From the NCBI GenBank assembly GCA_016648135.1, contig JADDOH010004264.1:124001-188000 (forward strand): a DNA stretch of 64,000 bases, in the 5' to 3' direction. Positions 31,710 through 43,393 of the stretch are shown here, in pieces (the first letter of the stretch is position 1; every line of letters begins with the position of its first letter). The DNA is from Agrypnia vestita. Taxonomy: Eukaryota; Arthropoda; Insecta; Trichoptera; Phryganeidae. The translations under genes were made by a program, and so were the position numbers. Under the pieces are notes generated by a model. It was not told the DNA's origin and made no database searches. It saw only the letters and a list, made by a program, of their open reading frames with translations.

Positions 31710-32320
31710 ATGTACTTGCCGTCAACAAAAACTTTGGATCGATTTTTGACCCTTTTCCTGTGATCCAATCGAGCTGAAACTTGCCAAGCAGACTCGTGGC
31801 GACGATCATGAAGATCTATAAAATTTTCGATAAAAAAAATAATAATTACAGTATAATGGAACATTAGAAAAGTTTGATTAGCAACGGCGCGGCGGCCCGA
31901 TAACGTCGCGGAATATTTTATAAATTTAAATTACTCCGTCGGTATAATAGGTACATCACTACGAATTTCGAAAATTTACAAAACAATTGGTTCACAGATG
32001 ACAGCAAAATTGGGTTTTTTGGAAAAAAATCAAATAATGATTTATTTCTTTTAGATTTCTGCTTAGTTTTGAAGAATTCTACATTACTCAAATCTGATTC
32101 TGACTAAATCATTTGACGCTGGAAATTCATAAGGTACGATATTGATGATAATTGAATCTATCAAAATCTTGACATCTCAAAACATCTGACATTTTAGAAA
32201 TATATTAAATTTCTGTAAGTTTAGTATTATGTTATATGTTTTAATTCGTCTTTAATTATTGTTATATTTTACAAAGAAAGGGAATATAGTAAAAACTTGG
32301 TTTTTATGGGTTACTTTTTT
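31710..32320 (+). repeat. Dispersed repeat R2, copy 2
   Basis: It matches 8012-8590 from CTTGCCGTCAACAAAAACTT through GATCGATTTTTGACCC and CGTGATCCAATCGAGCTG to GGTTTTTATGGGTTAC. The 5' (GCTT)n part is missing. A 100-bp segment near 32000-32110 differs from the other copies. Confidence 0.7.
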
Positions 32321-32985
32321 TGCCATTCTCTTATATGGGGTGGAGAAATGGACACTAAACCAAGAACTTTTTACTCTCTTTTTAAACAAACTTATAAATG
32401 GTACTATCGACTGTCCTCAACTACTAGAACGTATCTGCTTGCGTGTTCCGTTTCGCGTAACTCGAAGTCATGCAGGTTTTACCGTGGAAACTGCAGCTAC
32501 TAACAATATTTTTAATTTCCCACCGCAAAGGCTTCCTAGACTAGCAAACAGATACGAGCAACTGGACGTCTTTGCCAATAACTGTATATTATTCAAACAT
32601 ATTCAAAGGTGTATTGCAAGATTACTAGTATTTGTCGAATTGGACTTTAATAATTGATTTGTATTTGTATGTATATTTTTTATTATATTATGACTCTCAA
32701 AGCTTGTGCTATAGCTTTTCACTCAACATTATTACTTATTTTTGTTTTTAAATTTCTATTATATTATGTTTTTCTTATGCCAATGCTTTTTATATGCTTG
32801 CTTTTCACTTTATATTATATTTATCTGTATTTTAAGTATTTTATTTCCACTTTATTTCATTATTATGTTTACATGTTATTATTATTTTTTTCTTTAAGCT
32901 ATATATTCTGTTAATGTAAACTTTAACTATCTGTTGTAAAAGCCCTACACGGCGTTAATTAATAAATAAATTAAAAAAAAAAAAC
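32321..32985 (+). pseudogene. Jockey-like LINE RT C-terminus with 3' UTR and poly(A)
   Basis: The ORF from 32360 gives LFLNKLINGTIDCPQLLERI, split at will, CLRVPFRVTRSHAGF and PRLANRYEQLDVFANN. This is the LxxIxNGxIDCPxLLxxI...VPxxxxR pattern of jockey RT tails. The stop near 32655 is followed by a T-rich 3' UTR and a GCGTTAATTAATAAATAAATT-poly(A) end near 32985. Confidence 0.82.
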
Positions 32986-32999
32986 AAAAAAACTAGATA

Positions 33000-33310
33000 G
33001 TGGATAGAGTGACGAATGTTGAAGTCCTCCGGCATATGGAAAATGTCTATGTGCTGTGGACTATCAAGACAAGAAAGCTGGAGTATCTCGGACATATTAC
33101 GAGATGACCAAAGTATAGTATCAACCAACTCATCATCCAGGGGATAATAAGTGGTAAAAGAAGCGTAGGAAGACGCCGCATCTCCTGGCTCCGTAACTTG
33201 AGGGACTGGTACAAGTGAAACTGGGCTAAGTTGTTCCGTGTGACGGTAAATAAAATCGTAGTCGCCAGAATGATCGCCGACCTCCGATAGGAGATGACAC
33301 CATAAGAAGA
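33000..33310 (+). pseudogene. LINE reverse transcriptase C-terminus, R1/CR1-like family
   Basis: The frame reads DRVTNVEVLRHMENV, KTRKLEYLGHITR, then LIIQGIISGKRSVGRRRISW, LRNLRDWYK and LFRVTVNKIVVARMIADLR. This is a common insect LINE tail (KxxYLGHxxR...GRRxxGRRRxSWLRNxRxW). It ends with a (GAA)n-like tract. Relatives lie at 42462-42700 and 44215-44460. Confidence 0.85.
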
Positions 33311-33315
33311 AGAAA

Positions 33316-33840
33316 TATAGGGTTATTTGTAAAAAAATAATAATCTCGCAGGATTATATTCCTGTCTTGATTGTGAGTCGAAAATGTTCAAGCTATCATG
33401 ACCTAATATCAATAGTTATGGAGATATGCGACATCAAAGTTTGCATTTATTAAAAATATTTCTGACTTCCTTTTTGTAAAACGTTGGAATATCATTACAG
33501 TATTTTATATAGATTACGAAAAATTCATCCGTTTCACTACAAGTTAAATAAAATGATAAAAACCCCGAAACTTTTCCAATTGGAACGGTTTCCAATTGGA
33601 ATTCGAAGGTTTTTATTATTTTATTTTACTTGTATTAAAGGAAATGATTTTTTCATATTAGATATAAGTTACTGTAATGATAGTCCAACGTTTTACAAAA
33701 AATAAGTCAGATATATTGAAAAAAAATGTCGCATGTATCCATGACTATCGATATTATTAGGTCATAATAACTTGTACATTTTCGACTCATAATCATATAA
33801 TCCTGCGAAGTTATTAATGTTTTCCAAATAACCCTGTATA
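33316..33840. mobile_element. Long foldback element FB1, copy 1
   Basis: Left AGGGTTATTTGTAAAA, then GCAGGATTATATTCCTG, GAGTCGAAAATGTTC, CATGACCTAATATC and ACATCAAAGTTTGCA; the right arm repeats these in inverted order and ends AAATAACCCTGTATA. The arms meet around TTCCAATTGGAACGG. The whole element can fold into one stem of about 250 bp. The 73-codon ORF inside is not conserved. Confidence 0.85.
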
Positions 33841-34035
33841 GGTTTTGAACGTTTTTTATTTACGGCGTTTATTTCCTACGACATTATCATCGATGATATC
33901 GTGAAATCTTCGATTGACCACCATTTCCTCGTTCGTCGCATAATGAAAAAAAAATGTAAATAGTTTTAATAAGAACGACTCCCGATTTAATTATATTTAA
34001 AACATCTTCGAAATATATGATACAATTACTTTTTT

Positions 34036-34680
34036 TATAAACGAAATATAAAAAAGCTATTCCACAATATTTTACAGGTGGATTCTTGTATTCGAAAATG
34101 TAGTCGAAAATGCTCGTAAAACCATGACAATAATATAGAGTAAAAAATAATATTTAATACAATATTAATAATGAGTTAATACAAGCTTTAAGGAGCCAAA
34201 CGTCACAAAATTTATAAAACTGGGAAGACTTTGGTGGCTGGGTCATGTGGAGAGATGTCCGAGCATCAAGCACCAAAGTCCCTGCTGAACTCAAGGCCGA
34301 AGGAGCTTAGGAAGGCCGAAACTAAGATGGAGTGACAACGTCCTCAAAGACATCTCTGCCATGGAGCTTCGAAACTGGAGAGAGCTGGCACTAGTCCGAG
34401 ATGAGTGGAGGAAGATTATTGAGGAGGCCAAGACCCACCAGGGGTTGTAGTGCCAATGATGATGATGACAAGTCAAATAAAATTATCGTTTTATTTGATT
34501 TGTAAAAATGAATGAATTTTTCATAACAGATATAACTTACTCTAATGGTTGTTTTTCAAAAAATCAGTCAGAAATATTGGAAAAAAACTAAATATTTGAT
34601 ATTGCATAAGTCCAAAACCACTGATATTAGGACATTTTCTATTCATACCTAATCAAGGCAGAAATTATCTCATAAAGTAT
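34036..34680. mobile_element. Diverged FB1 foldback with a LINE inserted in it
   Basis: The left part (CCACAATATTTTACAGGTGGATT, split, at 34056-34085) and the right part (AAATCAGTCAGAAATATTGG to GGCAGAAATTATCTC and GTATTGTGTAC at 34560-34690) match the ends of 52389-52883. A LINE tail at 34190-34475 sits between the arms. Boundaries are approximate. Confidence 0.55.
34190..34475 (+). pseudogene. LINE reverse transcriptase C-terminus
   Basis: The frame reads VTKFIKLGRLWWLGHVERC, then GRPKLRWSDNVLKDISAMEL and RNWRELALVRDEWRKIIEEA, followed by KTHQGL and a stop, then a (GAT)n tail. The pattern LRWLGHVxR...GRPxxRWxDxVxxD...W...A.DRxxWxxxxxxA is the standard RTE/I-type tail. Truncated. Confidence 0.85.
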
Positions 34681-34689
34681 TGTGTACTG

Positions 34690-36580
34690 TAGGTCGACCA
34701 CAATCAAAAGACCATTCCCTAGCTTTGTCCGGTAAGAAGAAAGCGGGGGAAAGTTGCCTGGCAAGCCCGTATTTCAAGCCTCAATACGATATTCCAAATA
34801 AATACATATTTTTTAGTTTAAAAAAGGTTACTTACTTACTAGAAAACCTTCTTTTGTGTTCATTTTTTGCATAGTAACAACACACATATTTTTTGGGCAC
34901 ATTCTTTTGAATGCGGCCTGGCTGTAGCTATGTTACACCCCAGTGGGTAACAGGCGAACAGCATAATCAAAATTTTGCCTAATACACGCCGCTGGTACCT
35001 ATACCCAATGTTTTTTTTTATGGAGTGGTACAAAACCTCGTGCCCCGCGTGTCTAAAGCAAAGTTACCCCAGTGCCATTCTGACATTCAGATAATCCACG
35101 CTGTCAACTACAGATGTCAACCTCTGCCAACGAGTTGACAACTCTGCCAGGTGAGTCGGCGCGACGCGAGATGCGGCGATGCGCGCGCATTATGCAAGAT
35201 GGCCGATATCTTTCGCGGTTATTTTTAAACGAAAAAGTTAAAACATCGGGAATTTATTTACGTTCCCGCCGTGAGCCGGGTTTAAAGTTGAGCTTAAACG
35301 GGCCATAAACGTCCCGCTAATCGCCGTCAGAAATGTGCAGAATGATGGAACGTTGTTTCGTGTTTTTAGAGTTCAAGACACTTCAAGTTTGTGAAGAGAG
35401 TATAAAGTCTCTTCACGCACTAACCGCAAGGACCAGCTAGATTCCAGGATATAAAGAAATGTGTGTTTGGACCAAATAAAGGATAAAACGGTGAATAAGG
35501 AACGTTTTTACTTTCTTCTCTAGGACCAATATTAACGGAGTTGTGAATTTTTAAATTTTTAGTGAATTTTTTAAGTGAACAAGATGGCAAATCAGGCTAA
35601 CAAACGCCTAAGATACGCCTTAAAAGTGTAATTTTCAGTACAAAATAACACTTAACCTTTAAATCATCTAAGCGTAGACTTTGAATTCGGGCATAAGATT
35701 CAGAGACCGCCAGACTTAAGTTATCGTATCAACCTAAAATATTTTCTGTAGATGTACACTGTAGTAGGTAAGATGGTTTGGAGTTTATGACATTTGAATT
35801 CGAGGTATTTTGGCAGATAACAGGTTAATGCAGGTACAAAAAAAATGAGTAAGTGAAACGTAAAAATAATAAGGTTTATTATTTTTACATTTTTTTAATA
35901 TGTGTAATTAACGGGACAGTCATAGTAATCATTGCCAGACGCTTTTCGCGGGTCAATTTTTCCGCCAGACGCTTTCTATCTCTATTAATATAATCATGTC
36001 ATTTACGTTATAGTAATAAATCTGAATTTCATGTATTTTATTCGGGCCATTATTTAATAATATTACCCGATACCTTATATTTTAACGTTTTCCTTACACA
36101 TTTTTTGCTCCTGTATTGCCCGTTATCTGCCAAAATCACCCGAACTCAAATGTCACAATATCCAAACCTTCTTACCTACTCTAGTGTACATCTACAGGTA
36201 ATATATCAGGTTTGATACTATAACGTTAGTCTGGCGATCGCTCACTCCTACTCCCAAGTATACATTTTAGGCAAGATATCTAGCAGATCGATTTTTCAAA
36301 TAACTTTTAATAGGGAAAAAGGTCTAAGGATATTAAATTTGTTCTAACGACATAAGTTCTACACGAAATTTAAAGTAACGAAAACATTGACGAAACGAAA
36401 TTTCAAAATGAATTATATTTTAAAATATGAGATTTAAATAAATTAATAAATTAACAATAGTGATAAAATCATTGAATATATAATAATATAACACAATAAA
36501 GCCTTTATTCACTGAGCAATTTTTTTACAGTTTTAACATAATTTTATATATAGTAAATGCCATTTCAGCAACCAGTTTGT
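34690..36580. other. Unassigned sequence with a GC-rich patch
   Basis: A GC-rich patch at about 35110-35330 (GAGTCGGCGCGACGCGAGATG, split, and GCAAGATGGCCGATATC) has a 64-codon ORF with no recognisable domain. GATGGCCG resembles YY1/Pho sites. It could be a promoter or first exon but no splice partner was found. An inverted pair around 35735-35830 and 36115-36195 (TGTAGATGTACACT / AGTGTACATCTACA; TTTTGGCAGATAACAGG / ATCTGCCAAAA) marks another foldback of about 460 bases. Confidence 0.4.
35735..36200. repeat. Foldback element with inverted ends
   Basis: The left TGTAGATGTACACTGTAGTAG, split, GTAAGATGGTTTGG, TGACATTTGA and TTTGGCAGATAAC are repeated inverted at the right as TTATCTGCCAAAA, TCAAATGTCA, CCAAACCTTCTTAC and AGTGTACATCTACA. 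The core contains CCAGACGCTTT twice. Non-coding. Confidence 0.65.
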
Positions 36581-36584
36581 TGGT

Positions 36585-36705
36585 CAGGTTATTTTTCTCT
36601 GACACAGACCTCCCCTAGTTTTTTCCACTCATCTCTGTCGCGAGCTATTCTTCTTCATCCTTTTATTAGGTCATCTTCCCATCTCTTGATTTGATGTCCT
36701 TTTTG
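36585..36705 (-). pseudogene. Short LINE RT C-terminal fragment
   Basis: Minus-strand frame: KRWEDDLIKG, stop, RRIARDRDEWKKLGEVCV. This is the RRWxDDxxxxA...W...A.DRxxWKxLxExxV signature of LINE tails. Only about 40 codons remain. Confidence 0.7.
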
Positions 36706-37985
36706 TCTTTTTCTTTTTTTTCAGTTTTGTCTTTTTTCATAATCATTGAATAAACTCTTCTATAAATGATCAAAAACGTAGCCCATCTAATCGATAAACG
36801 AAAATATTGCATGTAACTTTTCACGACAGGGAAACCTAGTGATATTGGGGATTAAAATCGTAGGATGATTGACTCTCCGAAATAACTAAAGAATTATGAT
36901 CCATTTGTCCCAAAACGAATAAAGGATGCAATGAATAAGCACACCATACCTAACGCGAGATGCACAACTTTTAAACGAACTGAGCGATAACGTCGATTTG
37001 TATATAATAACAGTATTAACCCTAGATGACTAAACATTAGTTTCGCAGATCACACATCTCCTATGTATTCCCGATGCAACCCCGTCCCGCCCCGCTCAGT
37101 ACCTTCATAAGTGAGAAAATTATTAACCCCCGTGTACTCATCCTGTGCGTACGATATTTAGTTCCTAAGATTAACCGTGTTATTGGTGACCATTTTGAAT
37201 AATGAAACAATTTAAAATGCGCACTTACTTCCAATATTTGGACGCCAAGTGACACCAACGAATAGTCATCGAAGACTAACCGATGTTTATGATGGATCGT
37301 TACTAGAATCACCTTTGGAGACTGAGATCATCGTCAGAATTTCTCCTTTATGTTTTATCCCTAACCACAATTTACAACCCTAACATAAAATATAAAATAA
37401 AATAGTGAATCCGAAACAAGGGGAAAGATGGCACACTTACCCAAACACACTATAACCTCATATATGATATTCTTTAATATACAATACTTCATCAAATACA
37501 AATAATTATTTTTACTACATATCTTCATACAATGTTTTGTATCTACATATGCCTGTCTCAACACAGATATTTCTAGTGAGACAGGCACAGTCCAATCAAA
37601 TTTTTTATATTCAACCTAAATAGTAATAAATAAATAACCAAGGCCATATATGGTAAACGCACTGTTTTAGTTTTCTGTGTGTGCAAATAATTACTTTAGT
37701 TAGTTTTAAAATAGTTTATAGGTAAATGTAACTACCTACATGTAACCCACTTATTTTACTTTAAAAATATTAAAAATTCATTTCCTTATTCTGTCAGACT
37801 AATATTTAGTGTAACTGTAACTTGAAAGTACGATTAGTAACCTAGGGTTGAAAGCATAAGACAGAAGATTGCTTCCACATAAGGTAATCAATCACCTGCA
37901 CGGTAAATGAAACAATCTGTCATGCAATTAATAAGAAAAAAAATTAAAAATATTATAATGTAAAATAATACCACGTTCATAATAA
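36706..37985. other. Unassigned AT-rich sequence
   Basis: Minus-strand ORFs of 75-83 codons (37061-37312, 37361-37588) carry no recognisable motif. No terminal repeats seen. Confidence 0.4.
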
Positions 37986-38560
37986 TATTTGGATGCCAAA
38001 TTTCCACCAACGACTTGCCTTTTTCAAGATGAACAAAATGGTCGGAAAATATCCAATCTCATTGTGCTACACAAGATTCTCAGTGGAGCTATTAATTCTC
38101 TGTCTCTATCTGATATAAATTTGCATGTTAAACCCCGTATAAGAAACCCGGAGTTCTTTAGAATAAGCCAGCACACTAATAATATCGGTTACTTTTCTCC
38201 CATCACAAGGTTGTGTCGCACATATAATTTGTATTGTGCTGACCCTAACATTGATGCTGATATTCTTGCAGATACCTTATCTTCGTTCAAAAACTCACTC
38301 ATACACAACATCCATTTTCTAAACGATGACATGAACCTATAGATCCGTTAAATCAATCATTCATTAAATACTAATCGCACTAAATTCAAACATAAAATAT
38401 ACAATACACTTAAATGTACATGTAAAATATAATTAATTGCAAAAATACAAGTTACTAGAGCGTGCTGAAGACACTTGTAATTGGGATAGTGGGCATAGTC
38501 TTCACTATAATGTTTATTATCAGAGTATCAGTACCTATTATCCTGTTAGTGTCTCTAATA
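37986..38560 (+). pseudogene. Jockey-like LINE RT C-terminus with 3' tail
   Basis: The ORF reads NGRKISNLIVLHKILSGAINS, split, LSLSDINLHVKPRIRNPEFF and SPITRLCRTYNLYCADPNID, with a stop at 38340. The pattern R.xxxLxxLhKIxxGxID...R...F...PxxRxxRxYN is the jockey/CR1 tail. It ends near a short A-rich run at 38560. Confidence 0.82.
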
Positions 38561-38579
38561 AATAAATAAAAAATAAAAA

Positions 38580-39345
38580 AAACTTTATCTATCGCTATCG
38601 TGCCCATCCATCGTTTTTTTTTTTTTTTTTCATTTTCCGGTTTATTGCAGTGATTCATCATCGTCCTTTACCCTTGCAAAATCACGTGACGCCCGAGCAT
38701 CGCATAAATCATTTGATTCATAAATCAAGCCGGGCCGCGGGGTTCACACGTGCTGCGGCAGCACCCGACCGCGCCGCAGACGAGGACGGACCTGATGCGT
38801 GACAGCTTCTGGGAAGTCTCGTCAGGGGCGAACAGCCTCTTCCAAACGAGACGAAATCGGTGAGAACTGGCCCTCGCGATGGAACGATAAAAATGCAACA
38901 TTAACTTACTTTCTTTAATTGCATAACAACGTCTATAAATAAAAATATATACCTATATAAATAAATTAATTAATTAAGGAAAATAAAAAATAATCTTTAA
39001 CTAAACTTTAACCCTTTTTACATTAAACAATTATTCTACACATTTTTACACTTGGACTTATGACTCACTCAACTTACCACTAACATTGCACTTGATACTT
39101 TGTAGATACATAATTATTACCTTATGAAAATAAATATTACTGACGAATTTAAAAAAGTATTATAATTGTGTTCTATAACGCCACTCTGGGACAGGCGTAG
39201 CCTAGTAGAGTGGCATGATCCACAAATTTAACAACAAAAAAATGTGTAATTTATCTTATATTGTTATTATTAAATTAGTTTTAAGTACCTTTATTTGTAA
39301 ACATGGATTTTTTTGAAATAAATAAAAAAAAAGATTTGGTACGAA
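38580..39345. other. Unassigned, with a GC-rich patch
   Basis: A GC-rich patch at about 38725-38880 (GGGCCGCGGGGTTCACACG, ACCGCGCCGCAGACGAGG) includes CGGTGAGAAC, which could be a splice donor, but no coding exon is evident. The rest is AT-rich. Confidence 0.35.
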
Positions 39346-39690
39346 AGGTTTTATTAGGAATGAATGTAAAGCTGATCTCAGCATAATTAATAGAATTAAA
39401 AAAGGGTCGCTCAGATGGTTTGGGCGGGTTGAGCAAATGGACGAGGAAAGAATGGTAAGAAAGATATATAATGCAAGTGTTGATGGCGCCAGAAAGAGAG
39501 GGCGACCGCGGAAGACGTGGCATGACCAGATCAACCAGAAGATGGTCCCGTTAGAAGCCTCAACAAACGGCGAGCTTGCATGCGAATATGTATGAATGTG
39601 GATGGGGTGAGAGTTTCAGGACGGAAGAGTGTGGCGCTCTATCCTCTCTGCCTACCCCCACGGGGAAACGGCGTGATGGTAAGTAAGAAA
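39346..39690 (+). pseudogene. LINE RT C-terminus and 3' UTR, family L3
   Basis: The frame reads KCDADLSIINRIKKGSLRWF-like sequence, clear as LRWFGRVEQMDEERMVRKIY, NASVDGARKRGRPRKTWHDQ, then frameshifts. The 3' UTR CTCTCTGCCTACCCCCACGG GGAAACGGCGTGATGG is a dispersed tag found also at 48118, 56100 and 61010-61280, followed by a tetranucleotide run related to TTAG or TAAG. Confidence 0.85.
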
Positions 39691-39734
39691 GGTTTTTTAA
39701 TATCGTATATCTGATCTTCACATGCATTATCGAT

Positions 39735-40085
39735 TTTGGTCAAACCGATTCAACGGTAAAAAACTAACCCATAAAAACCAATTTTTTTTTATACTCCTTT
39801 TTTCATTGAATCAGGTTTCGTGCGTGTATACGCGTCGGGCTAATTACTCATTTGTATTGATTCCAATTTGAAAAAAACATTAAAATTTCGAAAAATCCAA
39901 AATTATACTATAATTATTAAAATAAAAATTGAACGAAAATTTGTAAGATCATTTTCATCGTCGTCACGAGCCTGCTTGCAAAGTTTCAGCTCGATTGGAT
40001 CACGGAAAAAGGGTTAAAAATCGATCCAAAGTTTTTTCGTCAGACAAGCAGACGCTACGAGTTAAAAGAATGGGAGTAAAAATGG
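39735..40085 (-). repeat. Dispersed repeat R2, copy 3
   Basis: On the minus strand it matches 8012-8590, from GAGTTAAAAGAATGGGAG (plus, right end) through GATCCAAAGTTTTTTCGTC, CCGTGATCCAATCGAGC (read on minus) to AACCCATAAAAACC (plus, left end). Non-coding. Confidence 0.7.
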
Positions 40086-40428
40086 GTTAATTCCATTATC
40101 CAATTACCGTTAAAAAACATCTAATTCAGAATATTTTGAGTATATTCAAAATTTTCATGATCACAATACTGGATTTTATCCCCAGGGGTACATCAATAAT
40201 CAAGATGTGTTATAGATGTCTAAAAGATATTTTTTATATGGGAAAGTAGGTATTTATTTTTATTTTTATTTTATTTATTCATGGGATACTAACAGTACCT
40301 AAATATAAAAAACAGATTACACATGATTATTAAATAGTATAGAGACCATCTTACAAGTTTCCACAGAATTAACATATAGCAACAATAACTTAAGTTATAT
40401 AAAAAACAAAAAAGTGTCAAAGAAATAG

Positions 40429-41110
40429 GCCGGCCGCACTTTGGATACGAATAATTACGTACGTATTCGTACGTATTGGAGCACGCACATTGATTGCGTC
40501 TTGCGTTGTCACGACCAGTTACTTTGCGCATTTTTCCAATGACGTTTGTGCCAAATGAATAATCTGTATCTTCTGGAAAACTCTATTATGGCAGACTTAA
40601 ATAATGACAAATTTCATGACTATCTATCTAATTGATTTACAAATGCTGAGGAGAATCGAAGTGCAACGAGAGCTCATAACATCGGAGAAATATTTAAAAG
40701 TTTTTTTGTTCGAAGTACATAATTATACCTCACCTTCATTAAACCAAATTATTTAACTTATAGGTATTTTTCAGTTCTTTATAAATCTTTATACTATCTA
40801 GAAATAATAGAGAATCTTCCGCCATGATCTGCGTTGATGGTCACGTAGTTGAATCACTTTGGTCCCAGAAACATTTATGGTCATGTGTCAAATTGACAAA
40901 ATTTTCAATACGTACGAAATCGCAAAAATTTCCGAACAAATCCGGATCGATCGTGTCGGACGTCGCATCTATACGTGCGTACACGCACTACTAAATCGTG
41001 TACAGTGTGCGATGTTCAATACTACTTCGAAGGTCAGGAATATACTTGCGTATTCGTACATATACGTACTACTCAATTTCGTATGGAAACGCATCCAGTG
41101 TGCGGCCGGC
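40429..41110. mobile_element. 682-bp DNA transposon remnant with GC-rich inverted ends
   Basis: The ends are GCCGGCCGCACTTTGGATACG and, inverted at the right, CGCATCCAGTGTGCGGCCGGC, 19 of 21 matching. Subterminal blocks rich in TACGTACG and CGTATTCGTAC occur on both sides. A short ORF starts ATGGCAGACTTAAATAATGAC near 40589, the kind of start seen in MADF-type PIF/Harbinger proteins, but stops after about 15 codons. No target duplication is obvious, so the superfamily remains a guess. Confidence 0.65.
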
Positions 41111-41189
41111 GTTAAAGGTAAAAGGAGAATCAGGAATGGATGGAGAAGGACAGATCTACTTAGTAAAAAGGGGAAGAGATAAGAAGAAA

Positions 41190-42310
41190 AAGAAGTGCAA
41201 AAGATATATAACATAAAGAAATATGAAAGTCTTTTGTAGGTGCACATAGGACTTACGACCTATCGCACGGCTGGCTTAAGTGATCACTTTATACAATGTA
41301 ACGTGTTCTCACAACATATCTACATATTATAAGAATATTGTTAAAATACCAATATTATAAAGTGTATTAAGTAAATAAAATAATAATATTGTTGTGTTTT
41401 GTCGCTCAGGAGCACGAAGCTCCCGACGCGGGAGGGTCCTGAGACTCTCCCCTTCATCAATAATAATACCATCCCTCTCGAGCGTAAACAGCCCGGTTAA
41501 AGTTAATTACCCCCCAAAAGTGTGACGCGGTCTTAATAATGAACGTCCTTTTTGAAGAATAAATATTCGAATTTGGAAGGGGCAGACTAGCGCCACGGCG
41601 ACACGGGACATTACGAAAGACGTTAAACTAAACAGCTCGTTTTGCGGTCTAAATTTCAGGATCATCTGAATAGCACTTTTATTATTTTATTACTGAGTAG
41701 CATTTTTATTATTTTATTTTACTCATAACTCATTTATACAATTTAGTCATTTAAGTTGTACGAAAAAATAAATCAAAATAGTTGAACAATATTTTTATTT
41801 GAAATCAATTAATTATAATCATCCCTCTGGGGATAAAATCCGATAACTGCGTTCTAAGAACGCACTTTCATATAAAAATATTGTTTAAAAATATATGCTG
41901 GTACACGATAGGAGTTAAAAATTGAAAATATTGATCTTCAGGCGTATTCTAGTAGATATGTAATAATTCTAAAGAAAATCATATATACGTTAAAAGAAAT
42001 ATTGCTTAATAAACTCCACATTAAAAAAATATTGAGGTATCATTACTAGCTACTAAAGCTGTGTAAACTAACTTGCTAATGAGAAAAAAATCAACAGATG
42101 TGTCTAGCAGAGACCATAGTAATATATGAAAGGTTCTTGATTCGAATATATATATAATTTAAAAATTTGATTTGGTAAACGTTGCATTGTGTAGAGTGGT
42201 CACTTTAGCTAGCTCATACAGGTTGTAAGCCTTGAGCCATCGTATAAGAGACTTCCATTCACTTTTCTCATATAAATTAGCTTCGTCTCTATGAGACTTC
42301 TATAATTTAT
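41190..42310. mobile_element. FB2 element with terminal arms 1 kb apart
   Basis: The left arm at 41190-41300 (GGTGCACATAGGACTTACGACC, TGGCTTAAGTGATCACTTTA) and the inverted right arm at 42180-42310 (GAGTGGTCACTTTAGCTAGC, CTTCGTCTCTATGAGACTTC) are the same pair seen close together at 50990-51355. Between them is about 900 bases of other sequence, including the inverted 80-bp block at 41815-41860. It may be an interrupted copy. Confidence 0.5.
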
Positions 42311-42461
42311 CCTTAATTAAAAAATGGTTGATCAGGAATTAGCTTTCCTTAATCCGGGTATTGGAAAATGCTCCGGGATTATAATCTCTAAGCGGAAGGC
42401 TTACTTTTACGGGAATATTGAGAGGAAAGGAGACATATTGGTGTTTGTGATATTGTTCTTC

Positions 42462-42700
42462 TTCTTCATGTGCCCTGTTGGGTCCCCCCGACGTCGGCGA
42501 TCATCTTGGAGAAAGTTTCCCTGTCCAGGGCAGTGCGGAACAGCTCTTCCACGCTTCTTATCCCGGTCCACTCTCGGATGTTTCCAAGCCAGGAATGCCG
42601 CCTCCTTCCGACCCCTCTGCGACCCTCAATCTTCCCCTTCATGACGAGCTGAAGGATGGAGTATTTTTCGCCCTCATTATATGACCAAAATATGAAATTT
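42462..42700 (-). pseudogene. LINE reverse transcriptase C-terminus
   Basis: Minus-strand frames read LNIVKLRKISYFGHIMR, then after a frameshift LQLVMKGKIEGRRGVGRRRH, SWLGNIREWTGIRSVEELF and RTALDRETFSKMIADVGGTQ, ending in a (GAA)n tract. Same family type as 33000-33310. The overlapping plus-strand ORFs are shadows. Confidence 0.87.
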
Positions 42701-43246
42701 TACGGAGCTTTACTATGTTGAGTAACTGTCTGATTGTATTTGCTCTACGTAAAATTGAATTAATTTGAACTCGGTTATTAATTAATTAAACTAAAGTAGA
42801 ATACCGGTGTCTTCGTCAGGACCAACACTACACTACTATGTTCACAACAACATACCTGCACAACCACAGTATAGTTAACTTTTCACCAATATTTATCACA
42901 CGCGTGATAATCTTGTCAAGGACAAGCATGCACAAACTAGCCTACAGAACAATCAGCGAGGAATCTGCGAGGGAGAGAGAGTTAGAGGGAGCGGGTCTAA
43001 AGTGGGCGTTACCAAATCTTTTGTGATAGTTAAATTAAACAAAAGACTGTATGTTAGAGTTAAGGTTATTATTACGGTCGTTAGATATATTTAACCGTAA
43101 AATCCGCCGACGTAACAAGTACATATTGCACACTGGCGACCTCTATTGTAGAAGAAGAGAACACTCCACAACAAAGTGCATACAATTTACACCCTAGAAA
43201 GCAGCACCTAATCAGTCCGACCTCCATCTCCGCAAGTAAAGGTCGT

Positions 43247-43287
43247 TCTCCTGATGAAGTTGAATAAAATTCAACGAAACGTCGAGA
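43247..43287 (+). ncRNA. Hammerhead-like ribozyme motif 1
   Basis: Order: TCTC (stem I), CTGATGA (43251-43257), an extra A, GTTGAAT / ATTCAAC (7-bp stem II, loop AAA), GAAA (43276-43279), C-GTC (minimal self-complementary stem III, ACGT), then GAGA pairing with TCTC. Predicted cleavage follows GTC at 43283. The core is the canonical CUGAUGA...GAAA with NUH; the extra base before stem II departs from the consensus. Confidence 0.55.
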
Positions 43288-43393
43288 TTCGCGTCTCGGA
43301 AATACATAAGGTTCGTATAAAATATCCGAACCTATTTACAGTTAAAAAAGGTTGTATGGTTGTGGTGTATAGTGTTGTGAACGTAATAGTGTT

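Noticed and set aside
42324..42684. Plus-strand ORFs of 60-106 codons, proline-rich
   Set aside because: The informative frame is the minus-strand LINE tail (GRRGVGRRRHSWLGN).
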